16,713 nt of DNA, from the NCBI GenBank assembly GCA_016929795.1, contig JAFGIA010000210.1, positions 1 to 16,713 of the forward strand. The letters run 5' to 3'. Shown one piece after another: positions 7,536 through 13,521 of the stretch. A program made the position numbers and the translations under genes. The DNA is from Anaerolineae bacterium. Lineage in GTDB: Bacteria; Chloroflexota; Anaerolineae; JAAYZQ01. Numbering within the stretch: the first letter of the stretch is position 1; each line of letters opens with the position of its first letter. Under the pieces are notes generated by a model, which had not been told where the DNA came from, made no database searches, and saw only the letters and a list, made by a program, of their open reading frames with translations.

Positions 7536-8968
7536 TCCTCCCTGACCTCCTCGTCATAGTGCGCCACTTGCACACAGTCGCGAAACGCCTCGACGGCGTC
7601 CGCCTCCCGATCCAGCCGCTCGCTGATCACCCCGATGCCCCAATAGGCCTGGGCAGCGCGATCTCCCTTCGCGGCCCGCGCCGGGGCGGCCGTATCCAGG
7701 TAGCTGTCGACGACCCGCTGATAGTCCTCGAGCGCCTGTTCATAGTACCACGCCAGCCCGGGCTCGCGCTGAGCCAGCAGCAGCTTCACATTGCCACTGC
7801 CGATCCACCCCTTTTCGGCAAGGCAAAAGCGGTATTCGTGCGGCGCCGGCTCTGCCTGCGCCGCCTGGAGATATCCCTCGTGGGCACGCGCCACCAGGTA
7901 CCACCACGCATCCTCTTTCCTGGCCGAGGCACACAGCGCCGCCGTTTCGCCGTCGAGCTCGGGCACCAGGCAACCGTCGAGCTCCTCGAACCCCTCGACC
8001 GCCACGTGGTAATAGACGTTGGCGCGCGCGATCTGGGCGCGGCCATAGCCAGGCGCCACCTCGAACGCGCGGTCGAGATCCGCGTTCGCCGCCGTGTACG
8101 CACCGGCCTGGTAACCGCTGACCGCGCTGAACAGGTACAGTACCTCCATGCCCTCAAACGTGTCGAGCTGGCCCGCCCCGTCGATGGCCATCCCAAAACA
8201 TGCCCGCGCCAGCTCGGGCTTGCGCTCGGTCATCCACACCAGTCCCTGGATAAAATAGGAGATGATCGAAGCGCGGCTCTGCACGGCACTGACGATTCCC
8301 TCTGGCTGTCCCGGATCGAATCCGAGTGGAAAGTCCATGGCGTGGGCGCTGGTGATCTCGTCCACGTCGCCCGCAATGCCCGCGGCGCGCCCCTTCGCGC
8401 CCCGGATCTCGGGCACGACATAGAACATTGGCTGCAGCGACACCTGATCTCCTAGCCGCACAATCGTGCCATAGATCACCAGATGTGCCCCGATCCGGCT
8501 CGCCAGCTCTTCCGCCTGGGCCGGATCCTCGATGTACGGCATGTTGCGCTTTTCAACCTGCACCTGGAGATCAAAGCCTTGCAGTTCCGTCTCCAGATAG
8601 TCGCACAGCCGGCGCGTGATGCTCGCCGACAGATCCGTATTCCTGTCCACGCCCCCCTGGATCTCGTGAAACTCGGCAATGGCGATGTTGAAATCGCCGC
8701 GCATCCGTGCCGGCTGGCCCACCAGCCACACCCCGGCCGCCACCAGGGCGCCCACCAGGCTGACGCTGAGCACTGCGGCGACGACAGGCAACGGCCCACC
8801 AAACAGCAGAAACGTGCGGATGAAAATGTTCCCCTGCGCGACGCGCACGTCGCGCACGGAGGCCCTTTCGCCGATGCCGATCGCGATCCCCGCCTGCTCG
8901 GGCGATCCCTGCCCGGGGGGAGGGCTGCTGCCGCCGCGATCCGCCTCACCGTCCTGCCGTTGGCTCAC
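7487..8968 (-). CDS. Membrane-anchored TolB-like/TPR protein
   Basis: Protein of 493 aa. The N-terminal ~50 residues are polar and carry A-x-V-R-x-V-x-V-A at 36-44, resembling a segment of the upstream EAD protein. One long hydrophobic stretch (about 52-84) is the membrane anchor. Residues about 92-187 resemble the TolB/FlgO-like alpha-beta region often placed before TPRs (FNIAIAEF, then GAHLVIYGTIVRLGDQVSLQP at 160-180). The rest (about 210-490) is helical with TPR-like repeats (YWGIGVISERLDREADAVEAFRDC near the end). Start is GTG at 8968 in a GTGA overlap with the EAD gene stop, with GGAGG and AGGGG upstream; a longer reading to 9118 only shadows the EAD gene. The TPR part is probably extracytoplasmic. 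A protein-interaction scaffold or sensor is likely; exact function unknown. Confidence 0.75.
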   Translation of the reverse strand: MSQRQDGEADRGGSSPPPGQGSPEQAGIAIGIGERASVRDVRVAQGNIFIRTFLLFGGPLPVVAAVLSVSLVGALVAAGVWLVGQPARMRGDFNIAIAEFHEIQGGVDRNTDLSASITRRLCDYLETELQGFDLQVQVEKRNMPYIEDPAQAEELASRIGAHLVIYGTIVRLGDQVSLQPMFYVVPEIRGAKGRAAGIAGDVDEITSAHAMDFPLGFDPGQPEGIVSAVQSRASIISYFIQGLVWMTERKPELARACFGMAIDGAGQLDTFEGMEVLYLFSAVSGYQAGAYTAANADLDRAFEVAPGYGRAQIARANVYYHVAVEGFEELDGCLVPELDGETAALCASARKEDAWWYLVARAHEGYLQAAQAEPAPHEYRFCLAEKGWIGSGNVKLLLAQREPGLAWYYEQALEDYQRVVDSYLDTAAPARAAKGDRAAQAYWGIGVISERLDREADAVEAFRDCVQVAHYDEEVREECQSYLDQLLTPQESP

Positions 8969-9717
8969 GTCCCCTGGTCCTCCTGGCCGCCGCGCCCGGA
9001 TCGATCCCGCCGGCCCGGCATGAATAATCCGAGCCCACCGACGACCAGGGCGGCGCAGATGAGGGCCAGGGGGATGGCAAACTCTAGGGTGAGGGCCGGG
9101 CCGACCTTTGACAGCCACAACACGCCCACCACCAGGCCCAGCGCGCCGATTGCCACGGCGGCACCACGCAGCACAGCGCGCTTCCCGGGGAGCGGGAGCG
9201 CGTCTCCGCCATACATCTCTTGCACCACGTCCCTGCCGGCCACGTTCACCCCGCGCACGCGAGCCCCGTCGCCAATCTGGAGCGTCACACTCGGCGCGCC
9301 CGAGGCTGGCGCCGTCTCTGCGAGCCGCGCCGGAGCGGGCTCATCCGTTGCCTGCAGGGCCGCCGCGGCGTCGAGGTAGAGATCCGGTGCATATCGGGCA
9401 AACTGTCTCGGGTTCTCCTGCTCGATTTCGTGCAGCAGCTCTGCCAACAAATCCCGGGTTTCGCAGTACTCGATCAGGGCCGAGATCATTTCTTCCAGGC
9501 TGCCTTTGTAGGGGAATTGGTCCAACGCGCGGCGGAACAGCGGGCGATCCAGGCAAAACGCACGCAGCGATTCCACGCGAAACGCATCTCGCAGCAGGCA
9601 GCGGATGGCAGCCGGATCATGGGCAACCGGGGAAACCGGCGCACCCTGCTCCCCCTGGATCGAGTGACTCTCTGCCGGCGAATGCATTTCGTTTTTCGCG
9701 CTGCCCGATTCCTTCAT
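8965..9717 (-). CDS. EAD-domain protein with two transmembrane helices
   Basis: Protein of 250 aa. Residues about 36-111 match the pattern of the small helical effector-associated domains (EADs): IRCLLRDAFRVESLRAFCLD, then a Leu/Ile-rich helix with LIEYCETRDLLAELL and ENPRQFARYAP. EADs are death-like adaptor domains that link NTP-dependent bacterial conflict systems to effectors; I cannot fix the subtype number. A Pro/Ala linker and IGDGARVRGVNVAGRDVV (148-165) follow, then two membrane helices (about 171-193 and 201-224) and a short charged tail, putting both termini inside. Start ATG at 9717 has GGAG 5 nt upstream. It is the first gene of the operon, with its own promoter at 9815-9843. No NTPase is fused or adjacent. 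Role inferred: membrane-tethered adaptor. Confidence 0.72.
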   Translation of the reverse strand: MKESGSAKNEMHSPAESHSIQGEQGAPVSPVAHDPAAIRCLLRDAFRVESLRAFCLDRPLFRRALDQFPYKGSLEEMISALIEYCETRDLLAELLHEIEQENPRQFARYAPDLYLDAAAALQATDEPAPARLAETAPASGAPSVTLQIGDGARVRGVNVAGRDVVQEMYGGDALPLPGKRAVLRGAAVAIGALGLVVGVLWLSKVGPALTLEFAIPLALICAALVVGGLGLFMPGRRDRSGRGGQEDQGT

Positions 9718-9728
9718 CTTGGCTCCAG

Positions 9729-9754
9729 TGCACGGAAAAGTGCAGTCCAGCACT
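9729..9754 (-). promoter_or_regulatory. Alternative hairpins in the EAD-gene leader
   Basis: Read on the minus strand, AGTGC (9754-9750) can pair with GCACT (9743-9739), or TGCAC (9744-9740) can pair with GTGCA (9733-9729). The two hairpins share the central arm and exclude each other. The ribosome-binding GGAG (9726-9723) begins right after. Each stem is only 5 bp, so a regulatory switch is speculative. Confidence 0.3.
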
Positions 9755-9807
9755 CTTTGGGCTGCAACCGAGATAACGAGGCAGTAATGTTTGTCTCTGG
9801 CGCTAGA

Positions 9808-9843
9808 CAAGTCAATTCTAACACAAAACTGTTGCCAAGTCAA
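9808..9843 (-). repeat. Direct repeat TTGACTTG spanning the EAD promoter
   Basis: On the minus strand TTGACTTG occurs at 9843-9836, covering the -35 box, and again at 9815-9808, covering the end of the -10 box and the predicted start. The copies are 28 bp apart. A protein binding both would cover the promoter, so an operator pair is possible, but the first copy is partly explained by the -35 consensus. Confidence 0.35.
9815..9843 (-). promoter_or_regulatory. Sigma-70 promoter of the four-gene minus-strand operon
   Basis: On the minus strand TTGACT (9843-9838) is followed after 17 bp by TAGAAT (9820-9815), with TGT directly before it, giving an extended -10. Predicted start is near 9808, leaving a leader of about 90 nt before the ATG at 9717. 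It diverges from the promoter at 9896-9924 with about 52 bp between the two -35 boxes. Confidence 0.75.
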
Positions 9844-9895
9844 CGTCATCGAAATGGCGCCAAGCGGATTGCCCCGTCCTCGTGCGACCTGGCGC

Positions 9896-9924
9896 TTGCT
9901 TCCACGATCAAATTCAAGTACAAT
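9896..9924 (+). promoter_or_regulatory. Promoter giving a leaderless mRNA for the DUF2344 gene
   Basis: TTGCTT (9896-9901), 17 bp, then TACAAT (9919-9924). Only 6 nt separate the -10 box from the ATG at 9931, so transcription should begin at or beside the A of the start codon. No Shine-Dalgarno precedes the ATG, which agrees with a leaderless transcript. Confidence 0.65.
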
Positions 9925-9930
9925 GCGCAC

Positions 9931-10611
9931 ATGGCCGAACAACAAGAGCAGTACCGGCTCCGGCTTGTTTTTGGCAAAGGGGAGCCGCTCAAGTACATCT
10001 CCCACCTGGATCTGCACAGAGCGTGGGAGCGGGTTTTTCGCCGCGCCGGGTTGCCTGTGGCCCATTCACAGGGATACAATCCGCGCCCGCGGTTCCAGAT
10101 GGCTGCTGCGCTGCCGGTTGGGGTGACGAGCCGCACCGAGGTGCTCGACGTGTGGCTGGACGAGTACGTGCCGCCAGTGGATGCACTGCGCCGCCTGGGG
10201 TCCGACCTGCCGCGCGGACTGACGGTGTCGCATATCCAAGAGGTCGACCTGCGGGCAGCATCGCTCCAATCACAGATGCGCGCTGCCGACTATGGCGTGG
10301 CGGTCGAGACGCCAGAGCCTGCCGTGGCGCTCCGCGCGAGGGTGCAGGCCCTGCTCGACGCACCGACCCTGCCCAGGCAGCGCCTTCACAAGGGCAAGCT
10401 GCGCACGTACGATCTGCGGCCGCTGATCCAAGAAATCCGCGTGGAGCCTGACGACGCCGGTTCGGGGTGCGTCTTGTGGATGCGCCTGCAGGTCAGCCCC
10501 GAGGGTGCCGGCCGCCCCGACGAGGTGCTCGACGTGCTCGGCCTGTCGCTCTGCCCGCACCGGATCGAGCGCACCAGCCTGGTCTTTGCCAGCGCCGAGT
10601 TTGACAAATAG
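9931..10611 (+). CDS. DUF2344 (TIGR03936) protein, radical SAM-linked
   Basis: Protein of 226 aa, near the usual size for the family. YRLRLVFGKGEPLKYISHLDL at 8-28 is its hallmark N-terminus, followed by FRRAGLPVAHSQGYNPRPR and LPVGVTSRTEVLDVWL. In many bacteria this protein is encoded next to, or fused with, the TIGR03960 radical SAM protein and lies just before rplU-rpmA. Here rplU follows directly but the radical SAM gene is about 5.3 kb upstream, beyond the minus-strand operon. The frame is open far upstream (to 9220), but the family start is MAEQQEQYRL at 9931. The -35 box of the rplU promoter lies in its last codons. Function is not established; a role in RNA or ribosome modification is often guessed from the neighbourhood. 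No rng/rne gene is present between it and rplU. Confidence 0.87.
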   Translation: MAEQQEQYRLRLVFGKGEPLKYISHLDLHRAWERVFRRAGLPVAHSQGYNPRPRFQMAAALPVGVTSRTEVLDVWLDEYVPPVDALRRLGSDLPRGLTVSHIQEVDLRAASLQSQMRAADYGVAVETPEPAVALRARVQALLDAPTLPRQRLHKGKLRTYDLRPLIQEIRVEPDDAGSGCVLWMRLQVSPEGAGRPDEVLDVLGLSLCPHRIERTSLVFASAEFDK

Positions 10612-10628
10612 GCGAGAGGTGGTATAAT
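10601..10628 (+). promoter_or_regulatory. Consensus promoter of the rplU-rpmA-rpmE operon
   Basis: TTGACA (10601-10606), 16 bp, then TATAAT (10623-10628): both boxes are perfect, and TGG before the -10 box makes it extended. The -35 box is built from the last codons of the DUF2344 gene. Predicted start near 10635 gives a leader of about 92 nt. This strength suits ribosomal protein genes. Confidence 0.88.
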
Positions 10629-10643
10629 TTCCTTTTGTCAGGA

Positions 10644-10666
10644 GCGGCGGGGGTTCGCCCCACCGC
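10644..10666 (+). promoter_or_regulatory. GC-rich hairpin in the rplU leader
   Basis: GCGG-C-GGGG (10644-10652) pairs with CCCC-A-CCGC (10658-10666): two 4-bp helices separated by a C/A mismatch, loop GTTCG. TTATTAATG follows, too weak a T-run for a good terminator. L21 operons are autoregulated through leader structures in some bacteria; this could be an equivalent, but no known class is recognised. Confidence 0.4.
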
Positions 10667-10726
10667 TTATTAATGTCGTGCGATTGCGCATCACAGAACT
10701 CGTTCCAGAAGTTGGAGGCAGTCCTC

Positions 10727-11038
10727 ATGTACGCGGTGGTCAGGACAGGTGGAAAGCAGTACCGGGTCAGCCCGGGTGACACAGTGGACGTGGAAAAGTT
10801 GCCCTACGAAGAGGGCGCGCAGATCGAATTGGGCGAGGTGTTGCTGGTAGCCAATGGCTCGGGCGCTACGATCGGCCGGCCGTTGGTGGAGGGTGCCACG
10901 GTCAAGGCGACCGTGCTGCGCCAGGGACGACACCGGAAGGTAATCATCTACAAATACCGGGCCAGCAAGCGCTACCGGCGCAAAAAGGGTCATCGCCAGC
11001 ATTACACCCGTCTGCGCATCGACGAGATCGTCGCCTAG
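10727..11038 (+). CDS. rplU: Large ribosomal subunit protein bL21
   Basis: Protein of 103 aa, the standard bL21 length. [18 protein letters not shown] at the start and the basic segment [24 protein letters not shown], followed by TRLRIDEI, are diagnostic. It binds 23S rRNA in the 50S subunit. The ATG at 10727 has GGAGG 8 nt upstream; an in-frame ATG at 10673 would add 18 unrelated residues and lacks a Shine-Dalgarno. First gene of the operon behind the consensus promoter at 10601-10628. Confidence 0.96.
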   Translation: MYAVVRTGGKQYRVSPGDTVDVEKLPYEEGAQIELGEVLLVANGSGATIGRPLVEGATVKATVLRQGRHRKVIIYKYRASKRYRRKKGHRQHYTRLRIDEIVA

Positions 11039-11047
11039 GGGCGTTCG

Positions 11048-11076
11048 CTTCAAGGCGAGCGGTAGCCCGCCTGAAG
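11048..11076 (+). other. Intercistronic hairpin between rplU and rpmA
   Basis: CTTCA-A-GGCG (11048-11057) pairs with CGCC-TGAAG (11068-11076), nine base pairs with one bulged A and a 10-nt loop. No T-run follows, so it should not terminate. It may stabilise the upstream message or set the rplU/rpmA ratio. No gene such as prp lies in this 64-nt gap. Confidence 0.4.
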
Positions 11077-11102
11077 GCTTGCAGTAGAAAGGTGAGTAAA
11101 AG

Positions 11103-11369
11103 ATGGCACACAAAAAAGGTGGTGGCAGCACCCGTAACGGCCGCGACAGCCACGCCCAGCGCCTGGGCGTCAAGCGGTTCGATGGGCAGCTTGTGACGGC
11201 GGGCAGCATTCTCGTCCGCCAGCATGGCACGAAATTTCATCCTGGAAACAACGTTGGCCTTGGCCGCGACTATACCCTGTTCGCAACCGTCGAAGGGTAC
11301 GTCAAGTTCGAGCATATCCCGAACGGTCGCAAGCAGGTGAGCGTGTACCCGGAAGAGATCGTGGCGTAG
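11103..11369 (+). CDS. rpmA: Large ribosomal subunit protein bL27
   Basis: Protein of 88 aa with the full bL27 signature: [20 protein letters not shown] at the N-terminus and [19 protein letters not shown]. The flexible N-terminus reaches toward the peptidyl transferase centre. It begins directly with MAHKKGG and has no cleavable extension of the kind that Firmicutes L27 carries, in agreement with the absence of a prp protease gene. An AAGGTG lies upstream of the ATG at 11103. Second gene of the operon. Confidence 0.96.
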   Translation: MAHKKGGGSTRNGRDSHAQRLGVKRFDGQLVTAGSILVRQHGTKFHPGNNVGLGRDYTLFATVEGYVKFEHIPNGRKQVSVYPEEIVA

Positions 11370-11380
11370 GGAAGGGCATC

Positions 11381-11605
11381 ATGAAAAACGACATTCACCC
11401 CAAGTATTTTCCAGAAGCCAAGGTAACCTGTGCTTGCGGAAACACGTGGACAACCGGCGCGACGCAGCCCGAGATTCGCACAGACGTCTGTTCCGCCTGC
11501 CACCCCTTCTTTACCGGCGAGCAGCGCATTGTCGACACGGCCGGTCAGGTGGAGCGCTTTATGCGCCGTCTCGAAAAGAAGGTCGAGATCACAAGCCAGG
11601 AATAA
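11381..11605 (+). CDS. rpmE: Large ribosomal subunit protein bL31, zinc-binding form
   Basis: Protein of 74 aa beginning [20 protein letters not shown]. Four cysteines, C17, C19, C37 and C40 (CACG and [10 protein letters not shown]), match the zinc-containing C+ form of bL31. The gene is 11 nt after rpmA with GAAGGG before the ATG. It is the last gene before the strong terminator at 11628-11664. The C+ form usually serves under zinc-replete conditions; no C- paralogue is visible in this window. Confidence 0.95.
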   Translation: MKNDIHPKYFPEAKVTCACGNTWTTGATQPEIRTDVCSACHPFFTGEQRIVDTAGQVERFMRRLEKKVEITSQE

Positions 11606-11624
11606 GCGTTGCCCCGTGCAACGC
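11606..11624 (+). promoter_or_regulatory. Hairpin directly after the rpmE stop, possible anti-antiterminator
   Basis: GCGTTGC (11606-11612) and GCAACGC (11618-11624) form a perfect 7-bp stem with loop CCCGT, starting at the first base after the rpmE stop. The segment TGCCCC (11610-11615), partly in the stem, can instead pair with GGGGCA (11631-11636), the 5' arm of the next terminator. This geometry allows an attenuator; it could equally be a tandem hairpin. Confidence 0.4.
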
Positions 11625-11627
11625 CAC

Positions 11628-11664
11628 ACAGGGGCAGAGTTCATGCTTTGCCCCTGTTTCTTTT
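11628..11664 (+). terminator. Rho-independent terminator after rpmE
   Basis: ACAGGGGCAGAG (11628-11639) pairs with CTTTGCCCCTGT (11646-11657), 12 bp with one G-T wobble and loop TTCATG, followed by TTTCTTTT to 11664. It closes the rplU-rpmA-rpmE unit and sits only 18 nt before the tdk start codon. Confidence 0.9.
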
Positions 11665-11682
11665 GCCAGAGGGATAGATCAG

Positions 11683-12270
11683 ATGCGCCACAGCTATAGC
11701 GGGGGTTGGATCGAGGTCGTGTGCGGCAGCATGTTCAGCGGCAAGACAGAGGAGCTGATCCGGCGCGTGCGCCGCGCGCACATTGCCAGGCAGCAGGTCC
11801 AGGTGTTCAAGCCCGCCATCGACAGCCGCTCTCACACGGAAAAGGTGTCGTCTCACAACGGGATGCATTGGCAGGCGGTGCCTGTGGCCAGCGCGCGCGA
11901 TATTCTCGACAGGATCGAGCCCGGCACCACAGTCGTCGCCGTGGACGAAGCGCAGTTCTTTGATTGGGAAATCTCGGGCGTGTGTAGCGAGCTTGCGGGC
12001 CATGGCCTGCGCGTCATCGTCGCCGGCCTCGATATGGATTTTCGGGGCGAGCCTTTTGGCCCGATGCCGCTGCTCATGGCCGAGGCGGAAGAGGTAACCA
12101 AGCTTCAGGCAATCTGTCTCATTTGCGGCGCGCCGGCCAGCCGTACTCAGCGCCTGATCGATGGCCAGCCGGCAGCCTATGACGACCCGGTGATCCTGGT
12201 CGGGGGCAGCGAGTCGTACGAGGCGCGCTGCAGGGCCTGCCACCAGCTCCCGGGCAAGGCCTCGCGCTGA
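11683..12270 (+). CDS. tdk: Thymidine kinase, type II
   Basis: Protein of 195 aa, normal for type II thymidine kinases; it phosphorylates thymidine with ATP in the salvage pathway. The P-loop is [12 protein letters not shown] (G15-T22), DEAQFFD begins at 88 with Glu89 as the probable catalytic base, and [14 protein letters not shown] is the lasso-region motif. Two Cys pairs (CLIC and CRAC near the C-terminus) form the structural zinc site. ATG at 11683 follows AGAGGG; the same frame is open upstream through rpmE but that is only overlap. The rpmE-tdk order is widespread. No promoter is visible in the 18 nt between the terminator and the ATG, so expression should depend on read-through or attenuation. 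Confidence 0.94.
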   Translation: MRHSYSGGWIEVVCGSMFSGKTEELIRRVRRAHIARQQVQVFKPAIDSRSHTEKVSSHNGMHWQAVPVASARDILDRIEPGTTVVAVDEAQFFDWEISGVCSELAGHGLRVIVAGLDMDFRGEPFGPMPLLMAEAEEVTKLQAICLICGAPASRTQRLIDGQPAAYDDPVILVGGSESYEARCRACHQLPGKASR

Positions 12271-12312
12271 CACGGTCTTGGAACAGCCGTGCAGAAACGC
12301 TTTTTTCCGGCG

Positions 12313-12341
12313 TTGACATTTGGCACGGAATATGCTAAGAT
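12313..12341 (+). promoter_or_regulatory. Sigma-70 promoter of the PIN-TRAM/cysS/rlmB operon
   Basis: TTGACA (12313-12318), 17 bp, then TAAGAT (12336-12341), with TGC before the -10 box (extended -10). Predicted start is near 12348, giving a leader of about 120 nt that contains the start-stop element at 12401-12417. A T-run at 12301-12306 just upstream lacks a convincing preceding stem, so I do not call a tdk terminator. Confidence 0.82.
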
Positions 12342-12400
12342 ACTCTCACTTTTCAGTCTATCGAGTTGTTGCGGACCATTGGGCTGGTGTACGTGTGGGG

Positions 12401-12417
12401 AAGGAGGAGATATGTAA
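12401..12417 (+). promoter_or_regulatory. Start-stop mini-ORF with strong Shine-Dalgarno
   Basis: AAGGAGG (12401-12407), a 4-nt spacer, then ATG (12412-12414) followed at once by TAA (12415-12417). Ribosomes could initiate and terminate without elongation, 52 nt before the start of the PIN-TRAM gene. The Shine-Dalgarno is as good as that of the gene itself. The function is inferred, not shown. Confidence 0.5.
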
Positions 12418-12469
12418 CACACGGAGCGGCCTCTGGCAATCAAATAAACCACTTGGGAGGTGACAAGCC

Positions 12470-13516
12470 ATGATTGTTGAGCTTGTTGTACGTTTTTTGG
12501 GCATGATCCTCCTGGGGGCGGTAGGTTGGCAGTTGGGGGAGTACCTGGCCGGCAGCGCGGAGCCAGAGTACTATTTGCGCTACGTAGTGGTGTTGATGCT
12601 GGCTGGTGTGGCGTTGGGAGGGTTGATCACTCCCTATGTCACAGTCAGGCCGATTCGCTTTCTCCGGCGTCGCATTCGCCAGCTTCCAGCGCAAGAACTG
12701 CTTGCCATTATTCTGGGCCTCATCGTAGGGTTGCTCATTGGAGCGTTGCTGTCGCCGGTGTTGGCCAACCTACCACCGCCATTTGGGGAGTACCTGCCGT
12801 TCGTCGCAGCCCTGCTGTTTGCCTACCTGGGCGTAGTTGTGATGACGGCACGGCAAAAAGATATGTTTGCGATCCTAGGCTCGCGGCTGACGGGCGAGCG
12901 TTCGATCATGCAAGAGGAGCGGCCGGTGTTGCTCGACACGAGTGTGATCATTGACGGTCGCGTCGCGGACATCAGCCAGACGGGATTCATCACGGGCACC
13001 ATGCTCGTGCCCCGCTTTGTGTTGAACGAGCTGCAGCACATTGCGGATTCGCCCGATGCGCTGCGCCGGAACCGTGGCCGGCGCGGCCTGGACATGCTGA
13101 ATCGCCTGAAGGATGAATCGGTGGTGCCCGTGCGCATTACCGACATGGATGTGCCCGAGGCGCGCGAGGTGGACGACAAGCTCATCATGCTCGCCAAGAG
13201 CATGCGCTGTCCGGTCCTCACCAATGACTATAACCTGAACCGGGTAGCACAGCTCCAGGGCGTGATGGTGTTGAACATCAACGAGCTGGCCAATGCCGTC
13301 AAGTCGGTTCTGCTGCCTGGCGAGACGATTTCCGTCAAGATCATCCAGGAGGGTAAAGAGCTGGGCCAGGGGGTCGGCTATCTCGACGATGGCACCATGA
13401 TCGTCATAGAGGAAGGCAGGCCGTACATCGGCCAGACCGTGCCGGTGCTCGTGAAAAAAGTGCTGCAAAAGACCGAGGGCCGCCTGGTCTTTGCACAGCC
13501 AAGTCTGGATAGGTGA
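12470..13516 (+). CDS. YacL-like membrane PIN-TRAM domain protein
   Basis: Protein of 348 aa. Four transmembrane helices at about 5-24, 36-56, 76-98 and 107-126 are followed by a PIN nuclease-like domain (about 150-275) with acidic residues at D156 and D162 (LLDTSVIIDGRVADI), further acidic residues in REVDDKLIMLAK, and LTNDYNLNR. A TRAM domain (about 283-345: LLPGETISVKIIQEGKE, GYLDDGTMIVIE) ends the protein. This is the YacL architecture of Firmicutes and relatives; PIN domains are Mg-dependent RNases and TRAM binds RNA, so a membrane-bound RNA-processing role is inferred. Start ATG at 12470 has GGGAGGTGA 6 nt upstream. In Bacillus yacL lies upstream of cysS and rlmB, as here. Confidence 0.88.
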   Translation: MIVELVVRFLGMILLGAVGWQLGEYLAGSAEPEYYLRYVVVLMLAGVALGGLITPYVTVRPIRFLRRRIRQLPAQELLAIILGLIVGLLIGALLSPVLANLPPPFGEYLPFVAALLFAYLGVVVMTARQKDMFAILGSRLTGERSIMQEERPVLLDTSVIIDGRVADISQTGFITGTMLVPRFVLNELQHIADSPDALRRNRGRRGLDMLNRLKDESVVPVRITDMDVPEAREVDDKLIMLAKSMRCPVLTNDYNLNRVAQLQGVMVLNINELANAVKSVLLPGETISVKIIQEGKELGQGVGYLDDGTMIVIEEGRPYIGQTVPVLVKKVLQKTEGRLVFAQPSLDR

Positions 13517-13521
13517 GACTC

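Noticed and set aside
8969..9118. Longer start for the TPR protein
   Set aside because: The added 50 residues are Arg/Pro-rich shadow of the EAD gene; the GTG at 8968 gives stop-start coupling and a ribosome-binding site.
9220..9930. N-terminal extension of the DUF2344 frame
   Set aside because: It runs antisense through the EAD gene; the family's N-terminus begins at 9931 and a promoter lies immediately before it.
12276..12306. Terminator after tdk
   Set aside because: CACGG/CCGTG forms only a 5-bp stem with a long loop and the T-run is about 15 nt too far away.
12387..12473. GTG-initiated ORF ending in ATGA over the PIN-TRAM start
   Set aside because: The frame is open, but no Shine-Dalgarno precedes any of its GTG or TTG codons; the strong AAGGAGG serves the ATG-TAA instead.
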